DNA from: Candidatus Methanosuratincola sp.
GTDB taxonomy: Archaea > Thermoproteota > Methanomethylicia > Methanomethylicales > Methanomethylicaceae
Assembly: GCA_029907755.1 (NCBI GenBank)
Contig: JARYLH010000004.1
Span: forward strand, 1 to 26,917
Reading direction: 5' to 3'
DNA length: 26,917 nucleotides
Shown in pieces: positions 1 to 7,260 of the stretch. The first letter of the stretch is position 1; each line of letters opens with the position of its first letter. Below the pieces are notes generated by a model. It was not told the origin of the DNA. It ran no database searches and worked only from the letters and a program-made list of their open reading frames with translations. Made by a program: the position numbers and the translations under genes.

Positions 1-79
1 TATCGCATCCGTTGCAGCCCCCAGTGTATGCTACCATAACGTGTATCGCGTTCTTCCTGCTTGTTGCCTTAAGATTCAT
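1..79 (-). CDS. ehbM: Energy-converting [NiFe] hydrogenase small subunit, N-terminal fragment (EhbM-like)
   Basis: Only the first 26 codons are in the window; the gene continues past base 1. The translation runs from an ATG at 79 to the motif YTGGCNGCD, the start of the group 4 [NiFe] hydrogenase small subunit (NuoB/EchC-type) cluster site. Cys22 and Cys25 would be the first two ligands of the [4Fe-4S] cluster next to the active site. The start overlaps the last 11 bases of the upstream 2[4Fe-4S] gene, so the two are probably translationally coupled. Its place after the polyferredoxin genes matches the K-L-M order of methanogen ehb operons. The large subunit and the NuoH-like anchor should lie just beyond the edge. 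The family call is firm; the Ehb subtype is inferred from the operon. Confidence 0.85.
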   Translation of the reverse strand, partial: MNLKATSRKNAIHVMVAYTGGCNGCD

Positions 80-572
80 TGCCAGCACCTCCCTTGGTTA
101 TCAGGGAAAAGCTCGAAGATGGGATGAGTTTCCTAAGCTCATCTATCTTTTCAGGGGGGGCCCTGATCGGCTTCTTCAGGACTTCTTGTAGGGTCATCTT
201 CGGAGTGCCGACGTCCCTCGCGTGGATCGGGGCAGCCTCGCCGAAGACCGAGTAAATCGGGCAAAAGTCGTGGCAGTTGAGGCAGAAGATGCACCGCAGG
301 AGATCTATACGCGGCACCTGCGTCTTTGTGTACCCCTCGACGATCTCGACCGGCTTCTCTAGTGGAACCATCGTGATCGCCCGCGTAGGGCAGATGTTGT
401 AGCACCCAGCGCATCCTATGCACATCTCGTCCAAAACGGTTTCGAAAGGCGGGACGCTCATGGTGAGTATCTTCTTTCTCATGGCTATGCTCGTTGCACG
501 GTCCGCCCTAGTAAACACCCTCAGCAGATTTCTATATGCACCTTGTAGCATGATCCTCAGGAAAGTAATCAT
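69..572 (-). CDS. ehbL: 2[4Fe-4S] ferredoxin-like hydrogenase subunit (EhbL-like)
   Basis: A 167-residue protein with two cluster motifs, CIGCAGCYNICP (about residues 51-62) and CIFCLNCHDFCP (about 94-105), each of the CxxCxxCxxxCP form. This spacing resembles NuoI/MbhN-type subunits, which pass electrons between a soluble ferredoxin and the small-subunit cluster. About 50 basic residues precede the first motif, and a polar tail follows the second. The start is an ATGA overlap with the 10-cluster polyferredoxin upstream, and the stop overlaps the small subunit start. It probably belongs to the cytoplasmic arm of the complex. The name rests on position in an Ehb-like operon. Confidence 0.85.
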   Translation of the reverse strand: MITFLRIMLQGAYRNLLRVFTRADRATSIAMRKKILTMSVPPFETVLDEMCIGCAGCYNICPTRAITMVPLEKPVEIVEGYTKTQVPRIDLLRCIFCLNCHDFCPIYSVFGEAAPIHARDVGTPKMTLQEVLKKPIRAPPEKIDELRKLIPSSSFSLITKGGAGNES

Positions 573-1645
573 GGGAACACCACCACATCAGGAGCCATTC
601 CGGAAACCATCTTCCTGTCATAGACTTTCACGAGTCGGATGCACTCAGCCGGGCATGTAGTAGCGCAGGCCCCGCACCCGATGCACTTCTTTTCGTCGAT
701 GTAGGCGAGTCCGTCCTTAAGGTATGGGGCATGATCTCCCTTGAGCGTCACCTTGCAGGCCTCAACGCATAAGGAGCAGCCGATGCACACATCCCTGTTG
801 ACATTTATGTGGTGCTCCACCAGCTTCCGCTCAGGCAAGCTGCACCTGATAGGTATGGCGTTTGTGGGGCAGCCAGACGCACATATCTCGCAGAGTATGC
901 ATTTAGACACGTCGACCACCGGCTTCCTTTCGGTGATCGGGTTGAAGGTAATCGCATCTGTCGGGCACACCCTGCTGCAGGTCCCGCATCGTATGCAGTC
1001 GTCTGTGATGCTCCCGTCCCATGAAACGGACTTTATCGAGAGGGCGCCTACGGGGCATGACTTGACGCACCTGCCGCACATCACGCAGTAGCCTCCAGGA
1101 TACCTGTCCTTCAGATACATCGTCTGCGGCGGGCACACCCTGACGCACTCGCCGCACAGGACGCATAGGTCAGGGTTCAGCTTGACGCGGCCAACCTGGA
1201 AAGAGAGCGCATCGGTTGGGCAAGACCTGACGCATAAAGAGCAGAGGGAGCAGTTGATGATCGATGCCATGGCATCTCCTTTCTTGATGAAGGGCTTGCC
1301 CTCCTCGATTACTATCGCCTTCACAGGGCAGTTCTCGTAGCAGCGCATACAGGTGACGCAGTTGACCTTGACCTTCCTGTCGGAATACGACTGCATCTTT
1401 GAATAGTGCATCCCAACCTCTTCAGGCTTTATCTTTCCTTCATACGAGTCGATTGCCTTTACCGGGCACACCTCAGCGCATAGGTTGCAGTGAGTGCACT
1501 TCCCCTTCTCCTCTACCGTGAACCTTATCGCTCCGGTAGGGCAGAAGTTCCTGCACCTCCCGCAGAGCATGCACTTTTTCATGTCCCGGAAGATCTTCCT
1601 CCTGGTTACCTGTTTCTGCTGTTGCTTCACCGCTTGCAATGTCAT
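569..1645 (-). CDS. ehbK: Polyferredoxin with ten [4Fe-4S] motifs (EhbK-like, second part)
   Basis: A 358-residue, cysteine-rich protein with ten consecutive CxxCxxC motifs completed by a fourth Cys. Nine end in CP; the ninth (CIGCSLCVEACK) has Lys instead of Pro, which should not matter for cluster binding. This is a molecular wire for electrons in or out of the hydrogenase. Together with the four-motif protein encoded just upstream it gives 14 clusters, the number I recall for the single EhbK polyferredoxin of hydrogenotrophic methanogens, so the two probably form a split EhbK. The ATG overlaps the upstream stop as ATGA, and the stop overlaps the next start in the same way. No membrane segment is present. 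The last residues (VVVFP) are hydrophobic and may contact a partner. Confidence 0.9.
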   Translation of the reverse strand: MTLQAVKQQQKQVTRRKIFRDMKKCMLCGRCRNFCPTGAIRFTVEEKGKCTHCNLCAEVCPVKAIDSYEGKIKPEEVGMHYSKMQSYSDRKVKVNCVTCMRCYENCPVKAIVIEEGKPFIKKGDAMASIINCSLCSLCVRSCPTDALSFQVGRVKLNPDLCVLCGECVRVCPPQTMYLKDRYPGGYCVMCGRCVKSCPVGALSIKSVSWDGSITDDCIRCGTCSRVCPTDAITFNPITERKPVVDVSKCILCEICASGCPTNAIPIRCSLPERKLVEHHINVNRDVCIGCSLCVEACKVTLKGDHAPYLKDGLAYIDEKKCIGCGACATTCPAECIRLVKVYDRKMVSGMAPDVVVFP

Positions 1646-2097
1646 TTCTGCACCTCCGCTTTTGCCGCAACAGGCTTACCCTCAATTAGATCATTGATCT
1701 TTTCTGGTGTGGCGATCTCCATCAGCAACTGGTAGTCAACAGGCCCCTTGATCAGGCTGATTGCATCTACCCTCGCGTTCCTGGGGCAGACCTTTACGCA
1801 GAGACCGCACCTTACGCATATCCCCTTGATATGCCTACCCCTAACATTGTCCTCCACGAACTTTGCGAAATCGAACGGGCAGTGCTTCACGCACAGTCCG
1901 CAAAGGGTGCACCTGGACCTGTCCACATAGTAACCGCCGAACTTGTTCTTCCTTATCGCGCCCGTCGGGCAAACGGATGCGCAAACGCCACAGGTCGTGC
2001 AGCTAAAAGGCAGGCCGTCAGGGTGCTTGATGCAGTCAGTAGGGCAGGCTTCCCAGCACTTGCCGCACTTGTCACAATCAGTGGTGGTGAAGTACAT
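1642..2097 (-). CDS. Polyferredoxin with four [4Fe-4S] motifs (EhbK-like, first part)
   Basis: A 151-residue soluble protein with four cluster motifs: CDKCGKCWEACP near the N-terminus, CTTCGVCASVCP, CTLCGLCVKHCP and CVRCGLCVKVCP. After the last motif comes a tail of about 50 residues without Cys, ending in an Ala/Lys-rich stretch. The gene starts directly after the stop of the upstream membrane protein, with a purine-rich GGAAGGGGG as possible ribosome site, and ends in an ATGA overlap with the ten-cluster polyferredoxin. The overlap favours two separate coupled proteins over a sequencing frameshift, because both have a proper terminus and a linker. It probably forms one electron relay with its downstream neighbour. 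Confidence 0.85.
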   Translation of the reverse strand: MYFTTTDCDKCGKCWEACPTDCIKHPDGLPFSCTTCGVCASVCPTGAIRKNKFGGYYVDRSRCTLCGLCVKHCPFDFAKFVEDNVRGRHIKGICVRCGLCVKVCPRNARVDAISLIKGPVDYQLLMEIATPEKINDLIEGKPVAAKAEVQK

Positions 2098-2385
2098 TTA
2101 TTGAATGCCCCCTTCCTTTCTGAAGGACTTCCCAATAAGGAGACCGAACGCCGCGGATATGAATTTTAGGGAAAAGCTGATGTGCTCTGCAAATACGCCG
2201 CCGAGCACGCTGGTATAGTGCACAGGAGCCTCAAAGAGAAAAGCAGCAACCACACTCATTATTAGGATAAGCAGCGTTGTCCTGCGAGAGAGCCGTGCCT
2301 GCAACTGAGTCCCCAGTACGATCCCCAAAAAGAACGCAACTATTGTCAGGGTGATCTCACCCAAGGCAAGCGGGAATATTGTCAT
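2098..2385 (-). CDS. ehbJ: Small membrane subunit of the Ehb-like hydrogenase (EhbJ-like)
   Basis: A 95-residue protein with about three hydrophobic segments (residues 5-25, 36-53 and 65-85). It has no cofactor motif. It is joined to the MbhE-MnhB fusion gene upstream by an ATGA overlap and directly abuts the first polyferredoxin gene. In methanogen ehb operons a small integral membrane protein of about this length, EhbJ, lies between the MnhB-like gene and the polyferredoxin, which is the basis for the name. Sequence alone shows only a small membrane protein, so the symbol is positional. Confidence 0.65.
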   Translation of the reverse strand: MTIFPLALGEITLTIVAFFLGIVLGTQLQARLSRRTTLLILIMSVVAAFLFEAPVHYTSVLGGVFAEHISFSLKFISAAFGLLIGKSFRKEGGIQ

Positions 2386-3245
2386 TCTGATGCATCCTCC
2401 TCTGATTCAGACCAGCCATAGATGAACGCGAAGAAGATCAGACAGATTGCCCCAATTACGTTGAATGACTCGCCGATATTAATGATTGGGAGTATGCCCG
2501 AGGTGGCATAGGATATCCCCTCCTTGAGCTGCAGCGCGAGCATGAATGGATCGCCAAAGACGGCATGGAGAAAGTCTGGGACGGCTCCCGGGAACGTAGA
2601 GACCCAAGACCAGAGATCTGCTCCAACGTTGTACTGCCAGTAGCCAGTAGCCAGGTATCCCGGAAGCCCCATAAGCACGTATAGTCCCCAACCAAAGGCG
2701 CCAAAAGCCACGAGTGTCTTCTTCCTGATATTGAAAGGCGACTTCTTGCCGTATATTATCACGGACAGCAGATAGGCAGAGGAGACGATGACACCGCACT
2801 GGAAGCCGCCTCCTCCTGAGGTTGGCGCTTCTAGCACGACGAGCAACCCATATGCAATCAGCAAGATGACTACTGGGAGTGCAAAGTACTTTAGCAGGAC
2901 TGGCATCGTCTCTGTCTTCAAGTCCATCCCAGATACTTTCACAATATCGTCCTCTTCTGGGATTTTCAATCTCACCAGCCCCCTGCCAAGCACAAGGACC
3001 GAAACGACGGCACCTACATAGATCACGCCCGTTTCGAGAAGCGTATCGATGCTCCTATAATCATAAACCCACGAGGCCAGGTTGTTCGGCGCCATCCGAT
3101 ATGCCAATTTGTTATACTCTTCGCTAATGCCCCGAGCCACATTACCTTCCAGCTGCAGGAAAGAGGAAAACACGCCAAAGAATATAATGAGTAGGGCTAT
3201 TGCCGCCACTATTCCCTTAATCCCTCGAAGCTCCTTGATCTCCAT
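2382..3245 (-). CDS. MbhE-MnhB fusion membrane subunit (EhbH/EhbI-like)
   Basis: A 287-residue membrane protein with two recognisable parts. Residues about 1-100 carry a first membrane helix, then the stretch NNLASWVYDYRSIDTLLETG and a second helix, a pattern typical of MbhE/MnhA C-terminal domains (DYRxxDTLxE). Residues about 110-270 are MnhB-like, with the hallmark SGGGGFQCGV, close to the PGGGFQGG of MnhB, and several more helices. In the Mrp family these subunits build part of the ion-translocating antiporter module. In methanogens EhbH and EhbI are separate, so this looks like a fusion of the two. The gene starts three bases after the preceding stop and overlaps the next gene as ATGA. 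Confidence 0.85.
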   Translation of the reverse strand: MEIKELRGIKGIVAAIALLIIFFGVFSSFLQLEGNVARGISEEYNKLAYRMAPNNLASWVYDYRSIDTLLETGVIYVGAVVSVLVLGRGLVRLKIPEEDDIVKVSGMDLKTETMPVLLKYFALPVVILLIAYGLLVVLEAPTSGGGGFQCGVIVSSAYLLSVIIYGKKSPFNIRKKTLVAFGAFGWGLYVLMGLPGYLATGYWQYNVGADLWSWVSTFPGAVPDFLHAVFGDPFMLALQLKEGISYATSGILPIINIGESFNVIGAICLIFFAFIYGWSESEEDASE

Positions 3246-3248
3246 CCA

Positions 3249-3575
3249 TCATCGCCCCCAAAGCGTCACAGCCAGTATTATCGAGAAGTAAATTATTACC
3301 CAAAACAGGACCCTATTCAGATCGTTCGAGTTCTCCCGATCCACAGTGCGTATGATCGGTGCAAAGTGTACAATCATGATCGCAGCCACCAGCAAAAGCA
3401 CAATTCCGAGGGGGATCATGAAGACCCTGAACATGGCTGCCAGAACCATCAAGAAGACGGCCATCTGTAGCTCTCCACTCGAGTATCCAGTTATAGCGTC
3501 TGTCGAACCCTCACCTGTGAAGAAACTGGTGAGGTACCGCTTCACCCTGTCGTAAAGACTGTCTATGGAACCCAT
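3249..3575 (-). CDS. ehbG: Small membrane subunit of the Ehb-like hydrogenase (EhbG-like)
   Basis: A 108-residue protein with a polar N-terminal 35 residues and three hydrophobic segments (about 37-52, 54-72 and 88-106). There is no catalytic motif. It starts inside the last codons of the antiporter-like gene upstream (13-base overlap) and ends three bases before the MbhE-MnhB fusion, so it is surely cotranscribed. Methanogen ehb operons have a small membrane protein, EhbG, in this place. I assign it by position and topology only. Confidence 0.65.
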   Translation of the reverse strand: MGSIDSLYDRVKRYLTSFFTGEGSTDAITGYSSGELQMAVFLMVLAAMFRVFMIPLGIVLLLVAAIMIVHFAPIIRTVDRENSNDLNRVLFWVIIYFSIILAVTLWGR

Positions 3576-5083
3576 GGTACAAACACCACTTTCAATGCCG
3601 ATTCGGTCAGGAAACCCAAGGCCAATTGCGGATATACCCCCAGAACAAAGGATATCGCCAGGAGGACCAACAAGAAAACAAAAACTGTCGCGGGTATTTC
3701 GAACCTTTTTGACTCAGCCTGCCCAACCGGATAATCTTCACCGGGCTTCAGGAATATCGAATATATTGCCCTGAAAAGGGCTATGAACGTCGAAACGCTG
3801 ACCATCAGAACGACAGCAGCCACTTCCGGAAGGGATTGCGCGAGCGCGGCCTGGATGATTATTAGCTCGCTCTGGAAGCCGTTGAATGGGGGGATTCCGG
3901 ACGCGGCAAAAGCGCCCAATATGACGAATGCTGCGAGCCATGGCGACTTCTTTGCTATCCCTCCATTGAATTTTATCGAAGTGCCCTTGCCGAAATACAA
4001 CAGCATCTCGCAGCAGAGGAGCAGGATGCTCATATAAACTATGTCATTGACCGCCTGGAAAAGGCCCCCTACAATCCCCTGGTACGTCCCAAGGGACAGC
4101 CCAACGGTGACGAGCCCGCTGTGGCTCACGATTATGTAGGCGAGAGTCCAGCGGAAGTCGGTCTGGATAAGGGCCATCACTATTCCCACGATCATAGTGA
4201 GGACGCTGATCGAAAGCATAACCTCCCTGGCGAACGGGAGCGCGCCAAACATCCTCAAAAGCACTATTCCTATCGCCACAAGCATCAGCTTGGACTGCGT
4301 CTGAAGCAAAACTGTGGCGTGAGGGAAAGCAGATCGGTAGACATCAGATTTCAGCGGGTGTACGGGAATCAGCCCACCAGCGTATATCCAAGCCAGCGTC
4401 AAGAAGGCAAAGGCGACGTAAAGTACGGCATACATCCCGCCCAAATCATTAGTCATAAGGAAATTAATAGCGTCGGTAATGTTCGCATACCCGGTTATCC
4501 CCAAGATCAGGCCAAGCGAGATCGCCAGACCGGAACCAGCGAGGGCTGAGAAGAAGGTGTACTTCAGGGCTGCCTTCTGGGCGTATCCAGTCCCAGAGGA
4601 GGCGACTAGCCCGGCAACCAACAGGCTGCCCAGCTCGACGGCTATCCACAAATTATAGAAGTCGTTTGTCATCAACACGGCGGCTGCCGACACGTATGTC
4701 AAGAAAACTATCGCGATGTACGGGCCGTAGTTTTTGTCAAAGGATTTGTTAGCAATAACGACAACGAACAGGAGCAACAGGGACATCACTGCTATCAAGA
4801 TCTGCTGGAGCGGACCATAGTAGTATTCAAGAGAAAGCTTCAAAGAGAAGATGCTCGCAGTGAACGTATAGACTCCGTCCGAATTCACGGCGGGGTGGCC
4901 GGCAAACCAATGGAACCCGTACGGTGAAACGACAGCAACCGCAAGTACGGCTAAGGCCGCGCCTGTTGATAAGACCCGGATTGCCCTTGTCTTGTTATAC
5001 AAAAGGTTGACCATTATTGCGGTCAATATGGGTATCATTATAAGCAAAGGCACTGACCACAGGTTGGTTATTTGCTCGTTCAT
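3563..5083 (-). CDS. ehbF: Proton/sodium-translocating antiporter-like subunit (MnhD/NuoN type, EhbF-like)
   Basis: A 506-residue polytopic membrane protein of the NADH dehydrogenase M/N/Mrp antiporter family, about the usual 500 residues. It keeps the charged residues that carry ions within the membrane: Glu150 in WIAVEL, Lys174 in the following helix, His242 in VHPLKS and Lys265 in QSKLML. Later, GIPPFNGFQSELI matches the broken-helix PPFNGF motif of the family. In group 4 hydrogenases this subunit couples electron transfer to proton or sodium movement. The start overlaps the stop of the NuoK-like gene as ATGA. The fine ion specificity cannot be read from the sequence. Confidence 0.92.
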   Translation of the reverse strand: MNEQITNLWSVPLLIMIPILTAIMVNLLYNKTRAIRVLSTGAALAVLAVAVVSPYGFHWFAGHPAVNSDGVYTFTASIFSLKLSLEYYYGPLQQILIAVMSLLLLFVVVIANKSFDKNYGPYIAIVFLTYVSAAAVLMTNDFYNLWIAVELGSLLVAGLVASSGTGYAQKAALKYTFFSALAGSGLAISLGLILGITGYANITDAINFLMTNDLGGMYAVLYVAFAFLTLAWIYAGGLIPVHPLKSDVYRSAFPHATVLLQTQSKLMLVAIGIVLLRMFGALPFAREVMLSISVLTMIVGIVMALIQTDFRWTLAYIIVSHSGLVTVGLSLGTYQGIVGGLFQAVNDIVYMSILLLCCEMLLYFGKGTSIKFNGGIAKKSPWLAAFVILGAFAASGIPPFNGFQSELIIIQAALAQSLPEVAAVVLMVSVSTFIALFRAIYSIFLKPGEDYPVGQAESKRFEIPATVFVFLLVLLAISFVLGVYPQLALGFLTESALKVVFVPWVP

Positions 5084-5463
5084 TCGCGTTCACCCTTGAG
5101 AACCTTGGAAGCCTTCAGCGACCCGTATCGCTTGTAGAGCGCGACAATGAGTGCGGCTAGAATAGCGGTTGTGCTCACCCCGATCACGATGTTGGTCAGG
5201 ACAATCCCAGGCCCGAAGATCAACGCTGCCCTATCCGGGAACTCAGATATGGAGGCGCCAGGTTCGAGTATGGGCACGATTCCACCCTGGACGTACCCCA
5301 GGGAGACAAGCGCAAGGTTCACGCCATCGGACAGCAATGTGAAGGCTATAAGCTTCTTTATCAGATTGTCCAAGAAGAGCATGCCCGCTATCCCGACAAC
5401 CACTAGTATGGTCGCGGCAATAAAGCCCAGAAGCTGCAGGGATATCTCAATCACTTTCCTCAT
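5080..5463 (-). CDS. ehbE: MnhC/NuoK-like membrane subunit (EhbE-like)
   Basis: A 127-residue protein with three membrane helices (about 10-31, 34-58 and 85-112), as in the MnhC/NuoK family. The stretch LLSDGVNLALVSLGY resembles the conserved helix of that family, where a buried acidic residue is usual; here Asp44 of SDGVN may fill that role. It would form part of the ion channel next to the MnhD-like subunit. The ATG is preceded closely by GGAGG, a strong ribosome site, and overlaps the upstream gene by 17 bases. The stop overlaps the next start as ATGA. Confidence 0.8.
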   Translation of the reverse strand: MRKVIEISLQLLGFIAATILVVVGIAGMLFLDNLIKKLIAFTLLSDGVNLALVSLGYVQGGIVPILEPGASISEFPDRAALIFGPGIVLTNIVIGVSTTAILAALIVALYKRYGSLKASKVLKGERE

Positions 5464-5704
5464 GCCTCCGAGTCTTGAGTATCGCCAGAATGATTATCCC
5501 GGGCATCAGAACCGTGCCTACGATTGCTTGGGTGAGCCCCAAGTCTGGCGCCAAAAGTGCATGGAACAGGAATGCGAGGGCAATGCTCTCTGCGCCTGTT
5601 ATATACGCAGCCCTGAGAAGATCCTTCTGAAGCAGGGCAGCTATAGCACCGATGGTTACCCCGATTACCATCAGGTAGGCTACTGTCATGAAGGCGTCAA
5701 TCAT
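5447..5704 (-). CDS. ehbD: MbhD-like membrane subunit (EhbD-like, DUF4040 type)
   Basis: An 85-residue protein with three hydrophobic helices (about 7-23, 28-47 and 58-76). The stretch LAPDLGLTQAIVGTVLMPGI is close to the conserved core of MbhD and of the C-terminal part of MnhA, APDVALTEAxVGAG. In Mbh and Mrp complexes this subunit lies between the antiporter-like modules. It is linked to its upstream neighbour by an ATGA overlap. Length and topology match the single-domain MbhD/EhbD form. The family assignment is good because of the APDLGLTQA motif. Confidence 0.82.
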   Translation of the reverse strand: MIDAFMTVAYLMVIGVTIGAIAALLQKDLLRAAYITGAESIALAFLFHALLAPDLGLTQAIVGTVLMPGIIILAILKTRRHEESD

Positions 5705-6183
5705 TTCTCAGACCTCCGTTGGTTTACATAGTAATATGCGTTCGCCAGAGCTCCTCCAGTGAACGGGACAAAAAGGAAAAAGAAGAACCCGACGGCGACC
5801 AGATCAATCCTCAAGATGAGTATTCCTGCGAAGATCATCACGAGGGAACTGACAGTATCAATTACGCCAGCAATGTGGTTCCGCACATAGAATATGTTTG
5901 AACCGTACTCGTCTCCAAACCTGAAGAGTCCTATCGTAGCGGCAATCATAGGCGGGACGCCGGCGAAGAGTATGCCTGCCGCACCGATCTTCATTACTGC
6001 GAGTGCAGAGCTTTCAAGCTCGTTTCCCATTAAATACAGTGCGCCTACGATTACGAGGAAGGCAGCGAACAGATACAAAACGAGCTTGCTCGGATCAACT
6101 ACGAAAGATCCCTTCTTGATATTCCACGACACGTAAACGAATACCGCTGCGGCGTAAACTACCGTGAATATCTCGGCGATCAT
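5701..6183 (-). CDS. ehbC: MnhG-like membrane subunit (EhbC-like)
   Basis: A 160-residue protein with five or six hydrophobic segments. The C-terminal half has GLFRFGDEYGSN, related to the GLFRFPDFYTR signature of MnhG/MbhC, followed by helices ending in FVPFTGGALANAYY. The N-terminal 70 residues add two helices that plain MnhG proteins of about 110 residues lack. Its place after MnhE and MnhF homologues is the usual E-F-G order of Mrp modules. Both ends are ATGA overlaps with neighbouring genes. The role is structural, in the antiporter-like half of the hydrogenase. Confidence 0.82.
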   Translation of the reverse strand: MIAEIFTVVYAAAVFVYVSWNIKKGSFVVDPSKLVLYLFAAFLVIVGALYLMGNELESSALAVMKIGAAGILFAGVPPMIAATIGLFRFGDEYGSNIFYVRNHIAGVIDTVSSLVMIFAGILILRIDLVAVGFFFFLFVPFTGGALANAYYYVNQRRSEK

Positions 6184-6488
6184 GACTTCTCACCAGTCCT
6201 GAACAGCCTTGCGAAGAGGATAGTGCCCACGGATCCGACCACTAGCAGCGCGATTGCGGTATCCCTGGCGAAACCAACGTTGAAAAGCTCAGGGAGGGAA
6301 ATCAGGTAGAGGCTGACTCCGGCTACGGTTGTGAATGCGCTCACGCCCATCAGGGAAGTCACCGCTTCCCCCTTCAGAGCCATCCTGATTGCGCCGAGAC
6401 CGGCCGCTGTAGCCGCGACCATGAAGACGAGGGCGCTCCAGAAGAAAACAGTATCTGCCAATACGGACAGAAAAGCCGCCTCGCTCAT
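6180..6488 (-). CDS. ehbB: MnhF-like membrane subunit (EhbB-like)
   Basis: A protein of 102 residues from the ATG at 6488, with three hydrophobic helices, the MnhF/MbhB topology. The stretch FARDTAIALLVVGSVGTILFARLFR resembles the third MnhF helix, where an Asp within the membrane (here in ARDTA) is conserved. I prefer the ATG at 6488 over a GTG at 6500 because it makes an ATGA overlap with the stop of the MnhE-like gene, the same coupling used through this operon. It ends in an ATGA overlap with the MnhG-like gene. Confidence 0.8.
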   Translation of the reverse strand: MSEAAFLSVLADTVFFWSALVFMVAATAAGLGAIRMALKGEAVTSLMGVSAFTTVAGVSLYLISLPELFNVGFARDTAIALLVVGSVGTILFARLFRTGEKS

Positions 6489-6790
6489 TTTCCGAGCCAC
6501 CCCTCGATATGAGGTTCTAAGGGTATTATGTCGTTCCTCCCCCTCGGGAAGATAGTACCGACGTAGAGTTTCTTCCCCTCAACGTCGATATCAATGGTGA
6601 CGGTCCCTGGGGTGTAAGTTATGCTGTTGGCAAGCATGATCTGAGGGACTGGTTTTTCCAGCACAGTATCAATAACATGTATGTACGGATCTATCTCACC
6701 GTTGAGGCACCTTTTTGATACATCAATCACGGAGCCAATTATCTCCCTAATCAACCTCAGCCAGAACCTAGCGCCCCACATGAAGCCCAT
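6485..6790 (-). CDS. ehbA: MnhE-like subunit (EhbA-like)
   Basis: A protein of 101 residues from the ATG at 6790. The stretch MLANSITYTPGTVTIDID is the hallmark of the MnhE/MbhA family, in which LANSITLTPGT is nearly invariant, followed by a soluble beta-strand part. The family usually has two N-terminal helices; this copy is short (MnhE proteins are commonly 150 or more) and its N-terminus is only weakly hydrophobic, so it holds mainly the cytoplasmic domain. GGTGA lies five bases before the ATG at 6790 and sits over the preceding stop, which decides that start over a GTG at 6799. It is the first recognisable Mrp-type gene of the operon. Confidence 0.85.
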   Translation of the reverse strand: MGFMWGARFWLRLIREIIGSVIDVSKRCLNGEIDPYIHVIDTVLEKPVPQIMLANSITYTPGTVTIDIDVEGKKLYVGTIFPRGRNDIIPLEPHIEGWLGK

Positions 6791-6795
6791 TGATT

Positions 6796-7077
6796 TCACC
6801 TGACAGCTTTCTTCAGTCCATCTATAAACTGCCTGGCATAGTCCATGTACCGACCCTCATCGCCAGGCATGACTTCGACGGCGATCCCCCTGTCCTTTCC
6901 AGAACCGATGTAAAGAACAAGATGCACGGTCCTTCCTGATTCCTTCTTGTGGAGGTGAATGTACCCTTTTCCCGGATCCTCTGATGCAACCGCGTAGTTA
7001 AGGCCGGAAGCGACCTCCTTAGTCTTTGAATAGAGGTCTCCTCCGTTTAAGAAGAACCTTGCATACAGTATGGGCAT
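6796..7077 (-). CDS. Small soluble protein of unknown function heading the hydrogenase operon
   Basis: A 93-residue protein that I do not recognise. It has no signal peptide, membrane helix, Cys cluster or metal motif. The pattern suggests a small alpha/beta fold: strand (PILYARFFL), helix, strand (GYIHLHKK), strand (VHLVLYIGSG), strand (GIAVEVMP) and a C-terminal helix. The ATG at 7077 follows GGTG by six bases and is preferred to a GTG at 7086. It overlaps or abuts the MnhE-like gene and is the first gene after the operon promoter, so it is probably made with the complex. It may be an assembly or regulatory factor, but nothing in its sequence shows that. Confidence 0.7.
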   Translation of the reverse strand: MPILYARFFLNGGDLYSKTKEVASGLNYAVASEDPGKGYIHLHKKESGRTVHLVLYIGSGKDRGIAVEVMPGDEGRYMDYARQFIDGLKKAVR

Positions 7078-7114
7078 CGCACACACCGTTTAACGTTGGT
7101 TTTAGGAGGGGAGT

Positions 7115-7124
7115 GATTAATAAC
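7115..7124 (-). promoter_or_regulatory. TATA-like promoter of the ehb-type operon
   Basis: On the minus strand GTTATTAATC lies about 43 bases before the ATG at 7077. The usual 25-27 base spacing would put transcription start near 7093, leaving a leader of about 16 bases that contains GGTG at 7084-7087. No other promoter-like gap exists between the genes down to base 1, so this probably serves the whole operon. The assignment rests on sequence pattern and spacing only. Confidence 0.5.
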
Positions 7125-7250
7125 ATTTGTCCTTGTCTTAGTTGCATAATAAAAAGTAAATCAGCGCAATACTGACTGAACGAAACACCAATGGAAAAAG
7201 CGATTTGATTAGAAAGCATAATTCGCGGGCATTCTCTGAGCAGCACACTA

Positions 7251-7260
7251 CGATATAAGG
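7251..7260 (+). promoter_or_regulatory. TATA-like promoter of endoQ-proS
   Basis: CGATATAAGG lies about 42 bases before the endoQ start. The usual spacing puts transcription start near 7282, giving a short leader that contains GAGGCGG before the ATG. proS follows endoQ by 15 bases without a promoter gap, so both genes should be read from here. Confidence 0.5.

Noticed and set aside
4121..4549. 142-codon plus-strand frame opposite the MnhD-like gene
   Set aside because: It lies fully antisense to a clear gene, has no domain and an odd His/Lys/Gln-rich composition typical of a shadow frame.
5147..5731. 194-codon plus-strand frame opposite the NuoK-like and MbhD-like genes
   Set aside because: Antisense to two well-supported coupled genes and without any recognisable motif.
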